From the NCBI GenBank assembly GCA_017455525.1, contig JAFTAP010000060.1, positions 1-64,000 on the forward strand: a stretch of DNA of 64,000 nt, read 5' to 3'. Positions 23,701 through 32,050 of the stretch are shown piece by piece. Source of the DNA: Lachnospiraceae bacterium (GTDB taxonomy: Bacteria > Bacillota > Clostridia > Lachnospirales > Lachnospiraceae). The position numbers and the translations under genes were made by a program. The notes beneath the pieces are model-generated. The model ran no database searches. It was not told the origin of the DNA and was given only the letters and a program-made list of their open reading frames with translations. Positions within the stretch are counted from its first letter, which is position 1, and each line of letters begins with the position of its first letter.

Positions 23701-25259
23701 GTTATCGTGGTTAGCTTTGTTATCCTGTAAGGTATAGGACATTCGGGATTTACGAATTCATCGAAGCTGTCAACTATCCTGCCGCCCTGCACTATGACAG
23801 CGCCTATCTCTATGATGCGGTTATGCACGGGAGAAAAGCCTGTTGTCTCTATATCAAAGACACAATATGTATCGTCAAGCATGTGAGGTATGGATGTATC
23901 CGGCTCTCCCGATACGTCAACGGCATTTTTCATGTCGTCAACCATGTAGCCTTCCATTCCGTAGATTATCTTGAAGTCCTTATTCTCATCGCTGAACTTC
24001 ACATGATTTGCGACAGGGAATCCCTGCACAGAGCCGTGATCCGTTATCGCAAGCGCCTTCCAGCCCCATCTGTCGGCAGTCTTTAATACAGTCTCCACAT
24101 CATCCACAGCGTCCATGTTGCTCATCTTCGTATGGCAATGGAGCTCAACCCTCTTCGTTACAGCGTTGTCCTCCCGCTTCGCTCTGAAATCAGGAATCTT
24201 CTTTATCCCCCGCACCATATTCATCGACGGCTCGTGTTCATATTTTCCTATCGACAGCGCTCCCCTTATCTTGAGGAACTTACCTACGGCTATGTCCTTC
24301 TTAAGCTTCCTGCCTTCTTCTATAGGCGGAAATATCCTTACGCCAATGGTATCGGTATAGTCGGTTATATTAAACCTCATCATAAGGAGTGTCCCGTCCT
24401 TGACCTCTTTATCCTCGTAGGATACGACCTCGCCCCTTATCGTCACGTCGCCTGCCTCGCCGTCTATATCCGCTATCGGTATGGACTGCTCCGGCACGTC
24501 GCTCCTAAATATGACATCCGGGTCGTCAGACTTCTTGGCATAAGACCTTGCGGGATATTTGGACTCGTTCCCGGACGATTTATTATTTCCTGAATAAGAG
24601 CCTTTAGAACTGCTCCTTGAATATCTTATCTTTTCAGGCTTTGCCTCGGATGCGCTCTTATTCCTTACGGTAATCGCCCTTTCCGATATAGCAGCTATCT
24701 CCTGCTGCACGCGCCTTTCTGCCTCCGCCCTTACAGGGTCAGCCTCCGCCTTCTCATAGCCTATCTTTACATTAAAAGCAAGCCCCGCCTTGTCCTCAAA
24801 AATATCCGTGAGGTAGCCCCTAAGGTCATCCGCTATGTCATGCGACACTATCGTATCCGAAAGCGTGACCACCATGCTGCTCTCATTCTCGAAACGCTTG
24901 TCCGCCTGATGATAGACGGAATACATGACAGGGTGCTCCGCTTTCATGGCGTAGCCTATGCTTCCCTTATATTCATCATAGAAATTAGAAGCGTTATACT
25001 GCGGAGACAAGGTAAACCTCTCATGGATCATGACCTTCACCTTGCCATTCCTGTCAAGGTTCCCCGCAAGCTCCTTCTGCAGAGCGTATATATCCTTTTT
25101 ATGCAAGGGATGCGGGCTGTCGATATACACATCAACCTTAGACCTCGTGGTCGTCATCGTGATACCCGACACGCTCACATCGGTAAGCATATCCTTTATC
25201 TCAGCGGATGCCGGCTCATAAGAATTAAATACTTCAAAGAAAGGCTTTTTTGAGCTCAT
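20751..25259 (-). CDS. polC: DNA polymerase III alpha subunit, PolC type
   Basis: 1,502 residues, the normal size for PolC, the replicative polymerase of low-GC Gram-positives. In order: an N-terminal domain and a linker rich in Ser/Lys (about 195-240), an OB domain, the PHP domain (VELHCHTKMSNMD, near 370) split by the 3'-5' exonuclease (FDIETTGF, near 465), a zinc-finger region (CPKCRYSD, CPECGEK), and the polymerase core with the catalytic acids in DIDLNFS near 1020. It ends in NQLSLFDL, a beta-clamp-binding-like QLSLF motif. Its start overlaps the end of ispG by 26 bases, as commonly seen in clostridia. Confidence 0.98.
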   Translation of the reverse strand: MSSKKPFFEVFNSYEPASAEIKDMLTDVSVSGITMTTTRSKVDVYIDSPHPLHKKDIYALQKELAGNLDRNGKVKVMIHERFTLSPQYNASNFYDEYKGSIGYAMKAEHPVMYSVYHQADKRFENESSMVVTLSDTIVSHDIADDLRGYLTDIFEDKAGLAFNVKIGYEKAEADPVRAEAERRVQQEIAAISERAITVRNKSASEAKPEKIRYSRSSSKGSYSGNNKSSGNESKYPARSYAKKSDDPDVIFRSDVPEQSIPIADIDGEAGDVTIRGEVVSYEDKEVKDGTLLMMRFNITDYTDTIGVRIFPPIEEGRKLKKDIAVGKFLKIRGALSIGKYEHEPSMNMVRGIKKIPDFRAKREDNAVTKRVELHCHTKMSNMDAVDDVETVLKTADRWGWKALAITDHGSVQGFPVANHVKFSDENKDFKIIYGMEGYMVDDMKNAVDVSGEPDTSIPHMLDDTYCVFDIETTGFSPVHNRIIEIGAVIVQGGRIVDSFDEFVNPECPIPYRITKLTTITDNMVKDADTIDKVLPRFLDFTRGAVMVGHNVTFDISFIAENAKRLDIPFDRMYADTLMLSRILLPRLGRHTLDRVAKELGVVLAQHHRAVDDATATGGIWVKLCDLMRNQGIEELNEAREKLSLPEEAMQHLMPFHVTLLAKNETGRVNLYRLVSMSHVKYFGGSYEKVPRIPKSELIKHREGLLIGSACERGELYRALIDDRPDEEIANIVSFYDYLEIQPASNYLSLIERDNDITSEEDIKEINRKITELGEQHDKPVAATGDVHFIDPEDAIYREIIKYRPDDKRSQAQPPLYLRTTDEMLEEFQYLGSDKAREVVIENTNLIADMIDRIYPVRPDKCPPVIERSDEILRDICTKRAHELYGDVLPDMVQDRMETELRSIIGNGYAVMYIIAQKLVWKSNEDGYLVGSRGSVGSSFAAYLAGITEVNSLRPHYLCPKCRYSDFDSDVVMKYHEENTCGIDLPDAVCPECGEKLQKMGFDIPFETFLGFKGDKEPDIDLNFSSDYQSKSHKYTEVIFGAGHAFRAGTIETLADKTAFGYTKKYYEGHETHVRSAELDRVALGCTGVLRTTGQHPGGVIVLPHGEEIDTFTPIQHPADKMDDPTITTHFDFHSIDHNLLKLDNLGHQDPEMIKFLQDITDVDPKEIPLDDKKVMTLFKDTSALGISSSDIGGTPNGSMGLPEFGTDNAIKMVMEAKPQNFTDLVRISGLAHGTDVWAGNAEELIKSGTATLSTCICCRDDIMLYLIGKGLDSQESFKIMENVRKGAVAKGKCDKWDEWKQDMADHGVPDWYIKSCQTIKYMFPKAHAAAYVMMAYRIAWFKVYMPLAYYCGYFSVRANGFSYEKCCQGPDMLAELIADYRKRENELKDTEKKELRDMRITQEMYARGYEFCPIDLNKVEARRFQIVDGKIMPALSSISAIGVKAADALISKISETRDKGPFLSRDDFCQRSGASPAMADRLTELGILEDMPESNQLSLFDL

Positions 25260-26292
25260 CTTCCAATGCCCCTACTATCTCTGATTCTGCTACCTTACGT
25301 ATGATCTCTCCCTTGCGGAGAATAAGACCCTCGCCATGACCACCGGCTACCCCGATATCTGCTTCCCTTGCCTCTCCCGGACCGTTCACGGCGCAGCCCA
25401 TCACGGCTACCTTGATATTAAGCTTGCTGTACTTTGACAGCATCTTCTCGACTTCCCTCTCTAAAGCAATAAGGTCTATATCGGTTCTCCCGCAGGTAGG
25501 GCAAGACACTATCTCGACTCCCCCCGTGCGAAGTCCCAGCGACCTTAGTATGATGCGGGCGCTCTTTATCTCCTCTACAGGATCCCCCGTAAGCGACACT
25601 CTGATCGTATCGCCTATTCCCTCGTACAATATGATGCCTATACCCACTCCTGATTTTATATTTCCCGATATGACAGAGCCTGCTTCGGTTATGCCTACAT
25701 GCAGAGGGTAAGGGCACACAGGGGCGAGCTTCTCGTGTGCCTTTATCGACATCATCACATCAGATGACTTTATGGAGACTACGATATTGTCATAGCCCGC
25801 CTCCTCTATCATGTGTACCTTATCAAGAGCGGATTCTACTATCCCGTCCGCAGTCACTCCGCCATTCTTATCAACTATCTCCTTTTCAAGCGAGCCGGAA
25901 TTCACACCAACCCTTATCGGAACGCCCTTATCCTTTGCAGCCCTCACCACCTCGACAAGTTTTTCCCTGCCGCCTATATTGCCGGGATTTATCCTTATCT
26001 TATCCGCCCCGTTTTCAATAGCCGCTATAGCCATACGGTAGTCAAAGTGAATATCAGCGACAAGCGGTATGCGTATATTCTTCTTGATCTCGGCTACCGC
26101 CCTTGCGGACTCCTCATCGGGCACCGTGCACCTTATTATATCGCAGCCCGCATCCTCAAGCGTCAGTATCTGGCGGGTGGTAGCGTCGATATCACTCGTC
26201 CTCGTATTCGTCATGGACTGTATAAGTATGGGGTTTCCCCCGCCTATGACTCTGTCGCCTATATGTATTACCTTAGTATTATCTCTGTACAT
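25234..26292 (-). CDS. ispG: 4-hydroxy-3-methylbut-2-enyl diphosphate synthase (flavodoxin-dependent)
   Basis: 352 residues. IspG (GcpE) catalyses the reductive ring opening of MEcPP to HMBPP in the non-mevalonate isoprenoid pathway and holds a 4Fe-4S cluster. The ligands are visible as SCPTCGRTDI (near 260) and MGCAVNGPGE (near 298). The N-terminal TIM-barrel part has IQSMTNTRTSD and the conserved GADKIRINPGN. It is cotranscribed with polC, which it overlaps. The start at 26292 is preceded by AAGGGTGGT. Confidence 0.97.
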   Translation of the reverse strand: MYRDNTKVIHIGDRVIGGGNPILIQSMTNTRTSDIDATTRQILTLEDAGCDIIRCTVPDEESARAVAEIKKNIRIPLVADIHFDYRMAIAAIENGADKIRINPGNIGGREKLVEVVRAAKDKGVPIRVGVNSGSLEKEIVDKNGGVTADGIVESALDKVHMIEEAGYDNIVVSIKSSDVMMSIKAHEKLAPVCPYPLHVGITEAGSVISGNIKSGVGIGIILYEGIGDTIRVSLTGDPVEEIKSARIILRSLGLRTGGVEIVSCPTCGRTDIDLIALEREVEKMLSKYSKLNIKVAVMGCAVNGPGEAREADIGVAGGHGEGLILRKGEIIRKVAESEIVGALEDELKKAFL

Positions 26293-26357
26293 TGATTACC
26301 ACCCTTAAATACATTCTTATCTTTTGACAAATTTCCAATTTTATATGATACCATATC

Positions 26358-28070
26358 TTACCCCCTTATCTCAAAGCTCGCATTCTCCGTGGAATTATTG
26401 CCGAATTCATCCATCGCAAGCACCGAAAGTCTGTATTTCCCGCTCTTCGTGAGCTCACTTCCGTCATAATCCATGCCATTTAGCAGCACCTTCACCTCGA
26501 CCATGCTGTCGTCTGCCGCCATATCCTCGGTATGCTCCAGCATGAAGCTTTTAAGCACGCTTCCATTAAGGCCTAATAGGCCTCTTATAATAGGAGCGTC
26601 CTTATCTATGGCAAAGGCTATGCTCCTTGAAGTCTTATTATCCGCACCGTCAGACACTTCGGCTTTTACTATATATATGCCGCTCTCATTAAAATCAAGA
26701 ATCATATCGTTAATACCTTTATTATCAGTATCTCCGATATATTCTCCCGAAAGCAAATAGCGGCTTACTGTCCCTTTTATCGTACAATCATGCTCCGAAT
26801 CGTCCTCCGCCTTAATTCTTATGGCCACATCCCTGCCGTATATTCCCTTATCCGTAGCCCCTTTTATCGTAAGCGACGGAGCTTTCCCATCCTTCTTTTC
26901 CACGGTAAAAGTGCTAACCGCCTCATTACCCGCAAGGTCGGAAGCATATATCCGATATGTCCTCTCGCCATAGGGAAGTTTAGATATATCTATATTAACT
27001 ATCTCCCTGCTGCCATTCCCACGATAAAGGATCCTTTCGCCTGTTGAAATAGTCACACTCTTAACCCCCGCCGTATCATCATATGCGCCTACTATAAGAA
27101 TTAACGTGTCTTCGTCCATACCGGTTTCACTCGCAGATATCACAGGCGGTTCGTCATCCGCTATTATGTCTTCGCCAAGGGTGAGCTTATCGGTAACATT
27201 CCCCATTTTATCCTCTGCCCAATATGTTATGCTACCCCTGAAAGGCGGCCTTATCTCTATCGTATCCGCAATAACCGGCTCCTCATCTCCTGCCTGTACA
27301 TATATAGCAGAAAGCCCTGATACCTCATCATAGGCTTTAATCGGTATGCTTACCGACTCTCTCAAAATGCCACCTGTAAGAGCAGCTTCCTCCAGCGTCG
27401 GCGGAGTTCTGTCCAGCATGATCTCCGCAGGTATATCAGCATACACCCTGTGTCCCATGCCGTCCTCCGCATAAACCGCTATCTTGTATATGCCGTCGTC
27501 CTTAAGCAAGAAATCAGATTTAGTCTCCACCTCCTCCACAGTGCCATTCTTCCGCCCCCTGATATCAGCATACACCCGCGAGTCATCAAGCGGCGACACA
27601 GTGATGGCAACTCCGTCATTCCCCTCTGAAATCTTAACCTCCGGCTTCTCATATATACCTTCCTTAAAATTCACCTTGAATATACCTCCAAGCCTGGTAA
27701 GCTCGCCGTCAAAGCCCTTCTTGTAAAATAAGACCTCTCCCTCATCCTCATCCGGCATAAGGTCGTATTCCCTGTCCTCGATAGGATTCAGCGTGCTCTC
27801 CTTAAAGTCATCATAAATATAAGCCTCACCGTCGCCAAGCCTTTCTTCGTCAAATAAGAACCTGACAGGTCCCGCATTCACGGTATTAAAATCCTCATCA
27901 AAGCCCACATCATGTCCTAAAGCGTCAACCGCTCTTATTTCCCCGCCTGTCAGCTCCTCAGCCGTAGCCGCATAAACCATGAAATGCACCAATATGATAT
28001 TCAATATAAGCGTCAGGCTGAATATGCAAAGCGAAATAGTTATTATCCCGGAAATCTCCTTATCCTTCAT
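26358..28070 (-). CDS. Membrane-anchored protein with repeated Ig-like domains
   Basis: 570 residues from the ATG at 28070, which has AAAGGATGTG upstream; a longer frame from 28124 adds 18 residues and lacks a ribosome site. Residues about 8-33 form one membrane segment (IITISLCIFSLTLILNIILV), the rest is extracellular. At least four bacterial Ig-like repeats are suggested by recurring DRTPPTLEEA, DDEPPVISAS, GKAPSLTIKG and DKDAPIIRGL starts and by DxxGN endings (AEDKMGNVT, ASDLAGNEA, AMDEFGNNS). Such proteins usually act in adhesion or cell-envelope structure. Function unknown. Confidence 0.75.
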   Translation of the reverse strand: MKDKEISGIITISLCIFSLTLILNIILVHFMVYAATAEELTGGEIRAVDALGHDVGFDEDFNTVNAGPVRFLFDEERLGDGEAYIYDDFKESTLNPIEDREYDLMPDEDEGEVLFYKKGFDGELTRLGGIFKVNFKEGIYEKPEVKISEGNDGVAITVSPLDDSRVYADIRGRKNGTVEEVETKSDFLLKDDGIYKIAVYAEDGMGHRVYADIPAEIMLDRTPPTLEEAALTGGILRESVSIPIKAYDEVSGLSAIYVQAGDEEPVIADTIEIRPPFRGSITYWAEDKMGNVTDKLTLGEDIIADDEPPVISASETGMDEDTLILIVGAYDDTAGVKSVTISTGERILYRGNGSREIVNIDISKLPYGERTYRIYASDLAGNEAVSTFTVEKKDGKAPSLTIKGATDKGIYGRDVAIRIKAEDDSEHDCTIKGTVSRYLLSGEYIGDTDNKGINDMILDFNESGIYIVKAEVSDGADNKTSRSIAFAIDKDAPIIRGLLGLNGSVLKSFMLEHTEDMAADDSMVEVKVLLNGMDYDGSELTKSGKYRLSVLAMDEFGNNSTENASFEIRG

Positions 28071-28230
28071 AAAATCACATCCTTTCTTAAAATAATCCGG
28101 ACAGCAAAAACAAACTGCCGTCAACTCTGCCGTACTGCAAAATACGATTGGAATATAAATGATTTACCCAGACTGAATGCAATAACACCGGATAACAGGA
28201 TGTCATCCGTTTTCTATAAAAGTAAAAGAT

Positions 28231-28259
28231 ATTCTACTACAAGAATCCCACCCTTGCAA
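28231..28259 (-). promoter_or_regulatory. SigmaA-type promoter of the Ig-like protein gene
   Basis: Minus-strand TTGCAA (28254-28259), 17 bases, TAGAAT (28231-28236). The leader is about 150 bases and contains a weak stem (CGGAT/ATCCG) only. Confidence 0.55.
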
Positions 28260-28267
28260 CGAAAAAA

Positions 28268-29038
28268 TTAAAATGGAATCCCCCTAACTCCCCTGGCTCT
28301 GCAAAGTGTAGATGACGCACCGGTGTAGGATAAGGGATTGCCCTTAATGTCTGTCACCGTGCAGCCTGCCTCTGATGCTATAAGTGCTGCCGCAGCATAG
28401 TCCCACAGCTGTATCTTCATCTCAAAGTAAAGCGAGCATCTTCCCATAGCGACACAGCACATATCCCATGCCGCCGTGCCGGAGCGTCTGATGTCCACGC
28501 ACTTGTCCATAAGCGACTTCGCTATCCTGAAGGTCTCGTCCCTAAGCTCCGTATAATAAGGAGCAGTCCCGAATACCACAAGGGAATCAGAAAGCGGTGC
28601 GTCAGACGACATTATCCTCTCACCGTTCATATACGCTCCCATGCCCGTGATCGATTCAAACATCATATCATCATAAGGATTATAGACCACTCCCATGTAT
28701 GGCTTCTTATCCTTTAATAATCCGATGGATACCACAGACGGATGGTAGGCGTATATGAAATTGGACGTACCATCGATCGGATCTATGACGAATACGAAGC
28801 CATGACCCATTTTCTCGGTATATACGTCCTGCCCTTCCTCTTCTCCAAGAAAAGAAGCCTCCGGAAGCACCTTAGTCAGCCGCTCTATAAGGAACTCCTG
28901 TATCCTCTCATCAGTCTCCGTGACGAAGTTCGCATGCCCGCTCTTTTCCATCACCTTCGGGCGCACGGCATCCTTCATTATCTGCCCCGCCTCCCTTGCG
29001 GCTTCCTTTATTCCGTCTATAAGCTTACTCTCGTCCAT
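28268..29038 (-). CDS. Inositol monophosphatase family protein
   Basis: 256 residues from the ATG at 29038, preceded by GGGGGAGGGATTTTTG; the frame extends to 29113 but would run through the upstream gene stop. Metal-binding motifs of the lithium-sensitive phosphatase family are present: GEEEG, DPIDGTSNF and WDYAAAALIASEAG. Family members hydrolyse inositol phosphates, fructose-1,6-bisphosphate, histidinol phosphate or PAP; the sequence does not decide between them. Confidence 0.88.
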   Translation of the reverse strand: MDESKLIDGIKEAAREAGQIMKDAVRPKVMEKSGHANFVTETDERIQEFLIERLTKVLPEASFLGEEEGQDVYTEKMGHGFVFVIDPIDGTSNFIYAYHPSVVSIGLLKDKKPYMGVVYNPYDDMMFESITGMGAYMNGERIMSSDAPLSDSLVVFGTAPYYTELRDETFRIAKSLMDKCVDIRRSGTAAWDMCCVAMGRCSLYFEMKIQLWDYAAAALIASEAGCTVTDIKGNPLSYTGASSTLCRARGVRGIPF

Positions 29039-29064
29039 CAAAAATCCCTCCCCCGTCAAATACG

Positions 29065-29096
29065 GGAGTGTAAATTGTTGATACAATTTACACTCC
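29065..29096. repeat. 14-bp palindrome over the chromate transporter stop codon
   Basis: GGAGTGTAAATTGT and ACAATTTACACTCC surround TGAT. The stem includes the TAA stop of the second transporter gene and is not followed by a T-tract, so it is more likely an mRNA stability or operator element than a terminator. Confidence 0.5.
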
Positions 29097-29663
29097 TGCA
29101 AACCTGAACACAACCCCTGTCACAGCCGATGCTGCTATGAATACGATCGGATGCAGCTTTAATTTCTTCCTCGCCACAAAAATAATGACAGCAAGTATAA
29201 GTCCTTTCCACACTATAAGCTGCCCGATATTATGACTCTCCATGAAAGCGGGTATATTGATCAGCGCGATCTTGACGACATTGATCCCCGCAGCGGATAT
29301 CATTGCTATGGATGCCGGACGAAGTCCATAAAAGGCGGCGTCCACATAACGGTTTCCCTTGAACTTATCAAGAAACTTCGCAACTATAAGTATGACGATA
29401 AAGGACGGCAGCGCAAGCGATACCGTTGCTATTATCCCGCCGATAAATCCCGCCGTCTGATAGCCCGCATAGGTACTCATATTTATTCCTATGGCTCCTG
29501 GCGTTGACTCGGATATCGCTATCATATCCGCTATATCCGCATGCGTGAACCAACCCGTGCTGTCCGATATCTCGTACAGGAAAGGAAGCGTCGCAAGTCC
29601 CCCGCCTACGGAGAAAAGCCCCGTCTTAAAGAACTCAAGGAATAAACGGAAAAGCGTAATCAT
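29088..29663 (-). CDS. Chromate transporter family protein (half-size, second subunit)
   Basis: 191 residues, about six hydrophobic segments. The N-terminal FFKTGLFSVGGGLATLPFLYEI and the AISESTPGAIGINMSTYAGY motif are typical of CHR family halves. In many Firmicutes the transporter is split into two short proteins encoded in tandem that form the antiparallel pair found as one long chain in proteobacterial ChrA. The four-base overlap with the next gene supports this. Physiological substrate may be an anion other than chromate. Confidence 0.88.
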   Translation of the reverse strand: MITLFRLFLEFFKTGLFSVGGGLATLPFLYEISDSTGWFTHADIADMIAISESTPGAIGINMSTYAGYQTAGFIGGIIATVSLALPSFIVILIVAKFLDKFKGNRYVDAAFYGLRPASIAMISAAGINVVKIALINIPAFMESHNIGQLIVWKGLILAVIIFVARKKLKLHPIVFIAASAVTGVVFRFAGV

Positions 29664-30217
29664 GCCGTCACCTCCTTATGTCCCCTTATAAGTATCCCCG
29701 CAATACCCGCAGCTATTACAAGAATCGCCGCCGGAACCTTCACAGGAAGCAGATCCCCGAATATCATAAGCAAGAATATTATCACATATATAACGAATGC
29801 GATCTTGTCTACTATCGACTTCTTCCAAAGCCTCATCACAGCCTCAAGTATCAGCACGCAGACGCATACCCTGATACCTGCGAATGCATTCTGCACAATC
29901 GGTATGTCAGCGAAGTTCGTAAGAAACGCCGCAATGACCAATATGATGATTATAGGGCAGGTAAGGAATCCAAGTGTCGCAGCGGAAGCGCCGGCTATGC
30001 CACGTCTCTTATTTCCTATGAATGTAGACACGTTAAGAGCTATGACCCCAGGAGTACACTGCCCTATAGCAAAGTAATCCATAAGCTCCTCTGTCGTCAC
30101 CCACCCTCTTTTCTTATTCAGATCCTCTTCTAAAAGCGGAAGCATAGCATACCCTCCGCCGAAGTTCACGGCTCCTATTTTAAGAAAAGCTAAATATAAG
30201 TCTAATATTTCCTTCAT
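29660..30217 (-). CDS. Chromate transporter family protein (half-size, first subunit)
   Basis: 185 residues from the ATG at 30217, chosen because GGTGGAG lies just upstream; a GTG/ATG further up would lack one. The conserved FLKIGAVNFGGGYAMLPLLEED and AIGQCTPGVIALNVSTFIG match the CHR family. It pairs with the downstream half. Hydrophobic throughout, inner membrane. Confidence 0.88.
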   Translation of the reverse strand: MKEILDLYLAFLKIGAVNFGGGYAMLPLLEEDLNKKRGWVTTEELMDYFAIGQCTPGVIALNVSTFIGNKRRGIAGASAATLGFLTCPIIIILVIAAFLTNFADIPIVQNAFAGIRVCVCVLILEAVMRLWKKSIVDKIAFVIYVIIFLLMIFGDLLPVKVPAAILVIAAGIAGILIRGHKEVTA

Positions 30218-30296
30218 ATTTCTCTCCACCTTCCCGGATAAAAATAATTAAATAATTCTGACGGAACCGGTATGAAACCGTTATCCTGATATACGA

Positions 30297-32033
30297 TTAC
30301 TTATTCAAGTAAAACGTGGTCTTATACACTCCCGTATCGTTTCCCATCGGAAATGTGATCGTATCCTTGCCCGACACATTGGTAAGCGCCGTATCCACAT
30401 CATTTAAGTGAGGCTTGAACTGCGACGTAGCCGTACCCTCAGGAAGCCTGTAGGTGAAATCAACGCAGTCGAAACCGTGTCTTTCTGAATAATACTTCTT
30501 AAGCGAGACTCTATCAAGCTCTATGCCCAGCTTCGACCTTGCATATTCCATGGTCATCTTCGCATATTTCTCTATGCCGTCATCAGTCAGTCCATTAGAT
30601 GCAGGTGTCTTTCCGACATTTCCGGTCATACCGCCGCTAACGCCTTTACCCGAAGCAGACGGAGCTTTAGCCGAGACCCCGCTCTTTGCTTTCGCCTGTG
30701 TTTTTCCTTTAGAGGATCCCGTTTTATTCGACTTAACCGGAGCTTCTGACTTTGATCTTGCCTTAGGACGGGCTTTGCCGCTGCTGCCGGATGCTTTACC
30801 GGTTCCCTTGCGGTCGGAGCCTTTCTTAACCCTTACCTTAACATTCTTTTCCTTAGCTCCCCGCATGAGCATAAAAGCCGTAAGCATCATCACGAGTATG
30901 ATAATGAAGATTATAATGCCTATTATGATGATCCTGTTACTGTCATTCATGCTCTCTATGTTATCATCAGGACGGCTGAATTTCAAATCAAGGAATCCGC
31001 CTTTATCTCCGTCCTCATAAGGCGAGGCAGACTCTCCTAATACTCCCTCCCCCTCTTCCTCCTCTTCTCTGTAATCTGCATTGAATAAGTCTGTCTCATA
31101 GTCAGAAAGATCCAATACATTCTCCAAGGGCTGCGGCTTTATATTGTCACCCGATAAAGCGTACGGCTCATACCATGCTCTGAAGTCGCTTCTCTTTTCC
31201 CTGTTCCTAAGCATGCTCCAGTCCTTGTATTTCCCGGATGCGGCTGTCTCCGTATCAGTCCCGCTGCCATCCCCGCTTCTTACGATATAGCCCTGTCCGC
31301 TACGATAAGCCTTTTCCCTGTCTGAATCTGTATCTGTTCCGCCACCACCTATATAGGCAGTTCCCAACTTCAAGGTATAAGCTCCATCCTCATTCTGACT
31401 GTCATCATACGTTCCGGTCTCACTCTCCATCCTGTTGCGCTCCGCCAGTTCAAGATAAGCGGAAATATCCCGCCTTTCTATATCTGACACTGAAAGCCTC
31501 ATTAAATCCATGTTTCCCTTTTCATCATAGGCATAGAAAATATAAGAGCCATTAGCTGTTAAAGTAAATTTCACATCGACGGCATCATCATTCCCGTCCT
31601 CCGATGGTCTCACCGGATCAATGTCTTTATCAGCGATCTTATAAATCGTCTTCCTTATACCCGCCCTCTCATTCTCTGCCTGTATCAAAGCTACACCCGA
31701 TCCCTTACTTTCCGCAGAGATTAATATGCCGACCCTCCTTTTTGTCTTACTTACAAGGTTACAGGAAATCACGATTTCATATATCTGATCCTCGCTTACG
31801 CTTCCCGGCTCGTTCCCGCTTGCGCTTCCTGATCCGTTCTCCGGTACTACCCCGTTCCCGGAAGCACTGCCTGACTCACCGTTACCCGACTCATTATCTG
31901 AAACTGCCCCCGGTTCATCACTACCTCCGGCTCCGTTTCCCGATATGCTGTCAGCATATGTTCTTAAGGTATCCGTAAATAATAGCATCACGCACAGAAT
32001 AAATGCCATAGTGCTTAATCTATACTTCCTCAT
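30297..32033 (-). CDS. Single-pass surface protein with Ser/Gly-rich region and lysine-rich cytoplasmic linker
   Basis: 578 residues from the ATG at 32033 (GGAGGAGCTTAT upstream). A signal peptide (about 1-28, ends in RTYA) is followed by a Gly/Ser/Asn/Glu repeat stretch (SGNG, SASGNG), a moderately conserved domain, and a membrane segment near residue 374 (IIIIGIIIFIIILVMML). A basic, low-complexity Lys/Ser/Gly linker of about 85 residues follows, then a C-terminal domain (FDCVDFTYRLPEG). Topology would place the linker and last domain in the cytoplasm. No known family. It is 17 bases after comEC, so a link to DNA uptake is possible but unproven. Confidence 0.6.
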   Translation of the reverse strand: MRKYRLSTMAFILCVMLLFTDTLRTYADSISGNGAGGSDEPGAVSDNESGNGESGSASGNGVVPENGSGSASGNEPGSVSEDQIYEIVISCNLVSKTKRRVGILISAESKGSGVALIQAENERAGIRKTIYKIADKDIDPVRPSEDGNDDAVDVKFTLTANGSYIFYAYDEKGNMDLMRLSVSDIERRDISAYLELAERNRMESETGTYDDSQNEDGAYTLKLGTAYIGGGGTDTDSDREKAYRSGQGYIVRSGDGSGTDTETAASGKYKDWSMLRNREKRSDFRAWYEPYALSGDNIKPQPLENVLDLSDYETDLFNADYREEEEEGEGVLGESASPYEDGDKGGFLDLKFSRPDDNIESMNDSNRIIIIGIIIFIIILVMMLTAFMLMRGAKEKNVKVRVKKGSDRKGTGKASGSSGKARPKARSKSEAPVKSNKTGSSKGKTQAKAKSGVSAKAPSASGKGVSGGMTGNVGKTPASNGLTDDGIEKYAKMTMEYARSKLGIELDRVSLKKYYSERHGFDCVDFTYRLPEGTATSQFKPHLNDVDTALTNVSGKDTITFPMGNDTGVYKTTFYLNK

Positions 32034-32050
32034 ATAAGCTCCTCCTCTCT

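Noticed and set aside
24132..24593. 153-codon + strand frame
   Set aside because: Lies antisense to polC, basic composition without a domain, no ribosome site.
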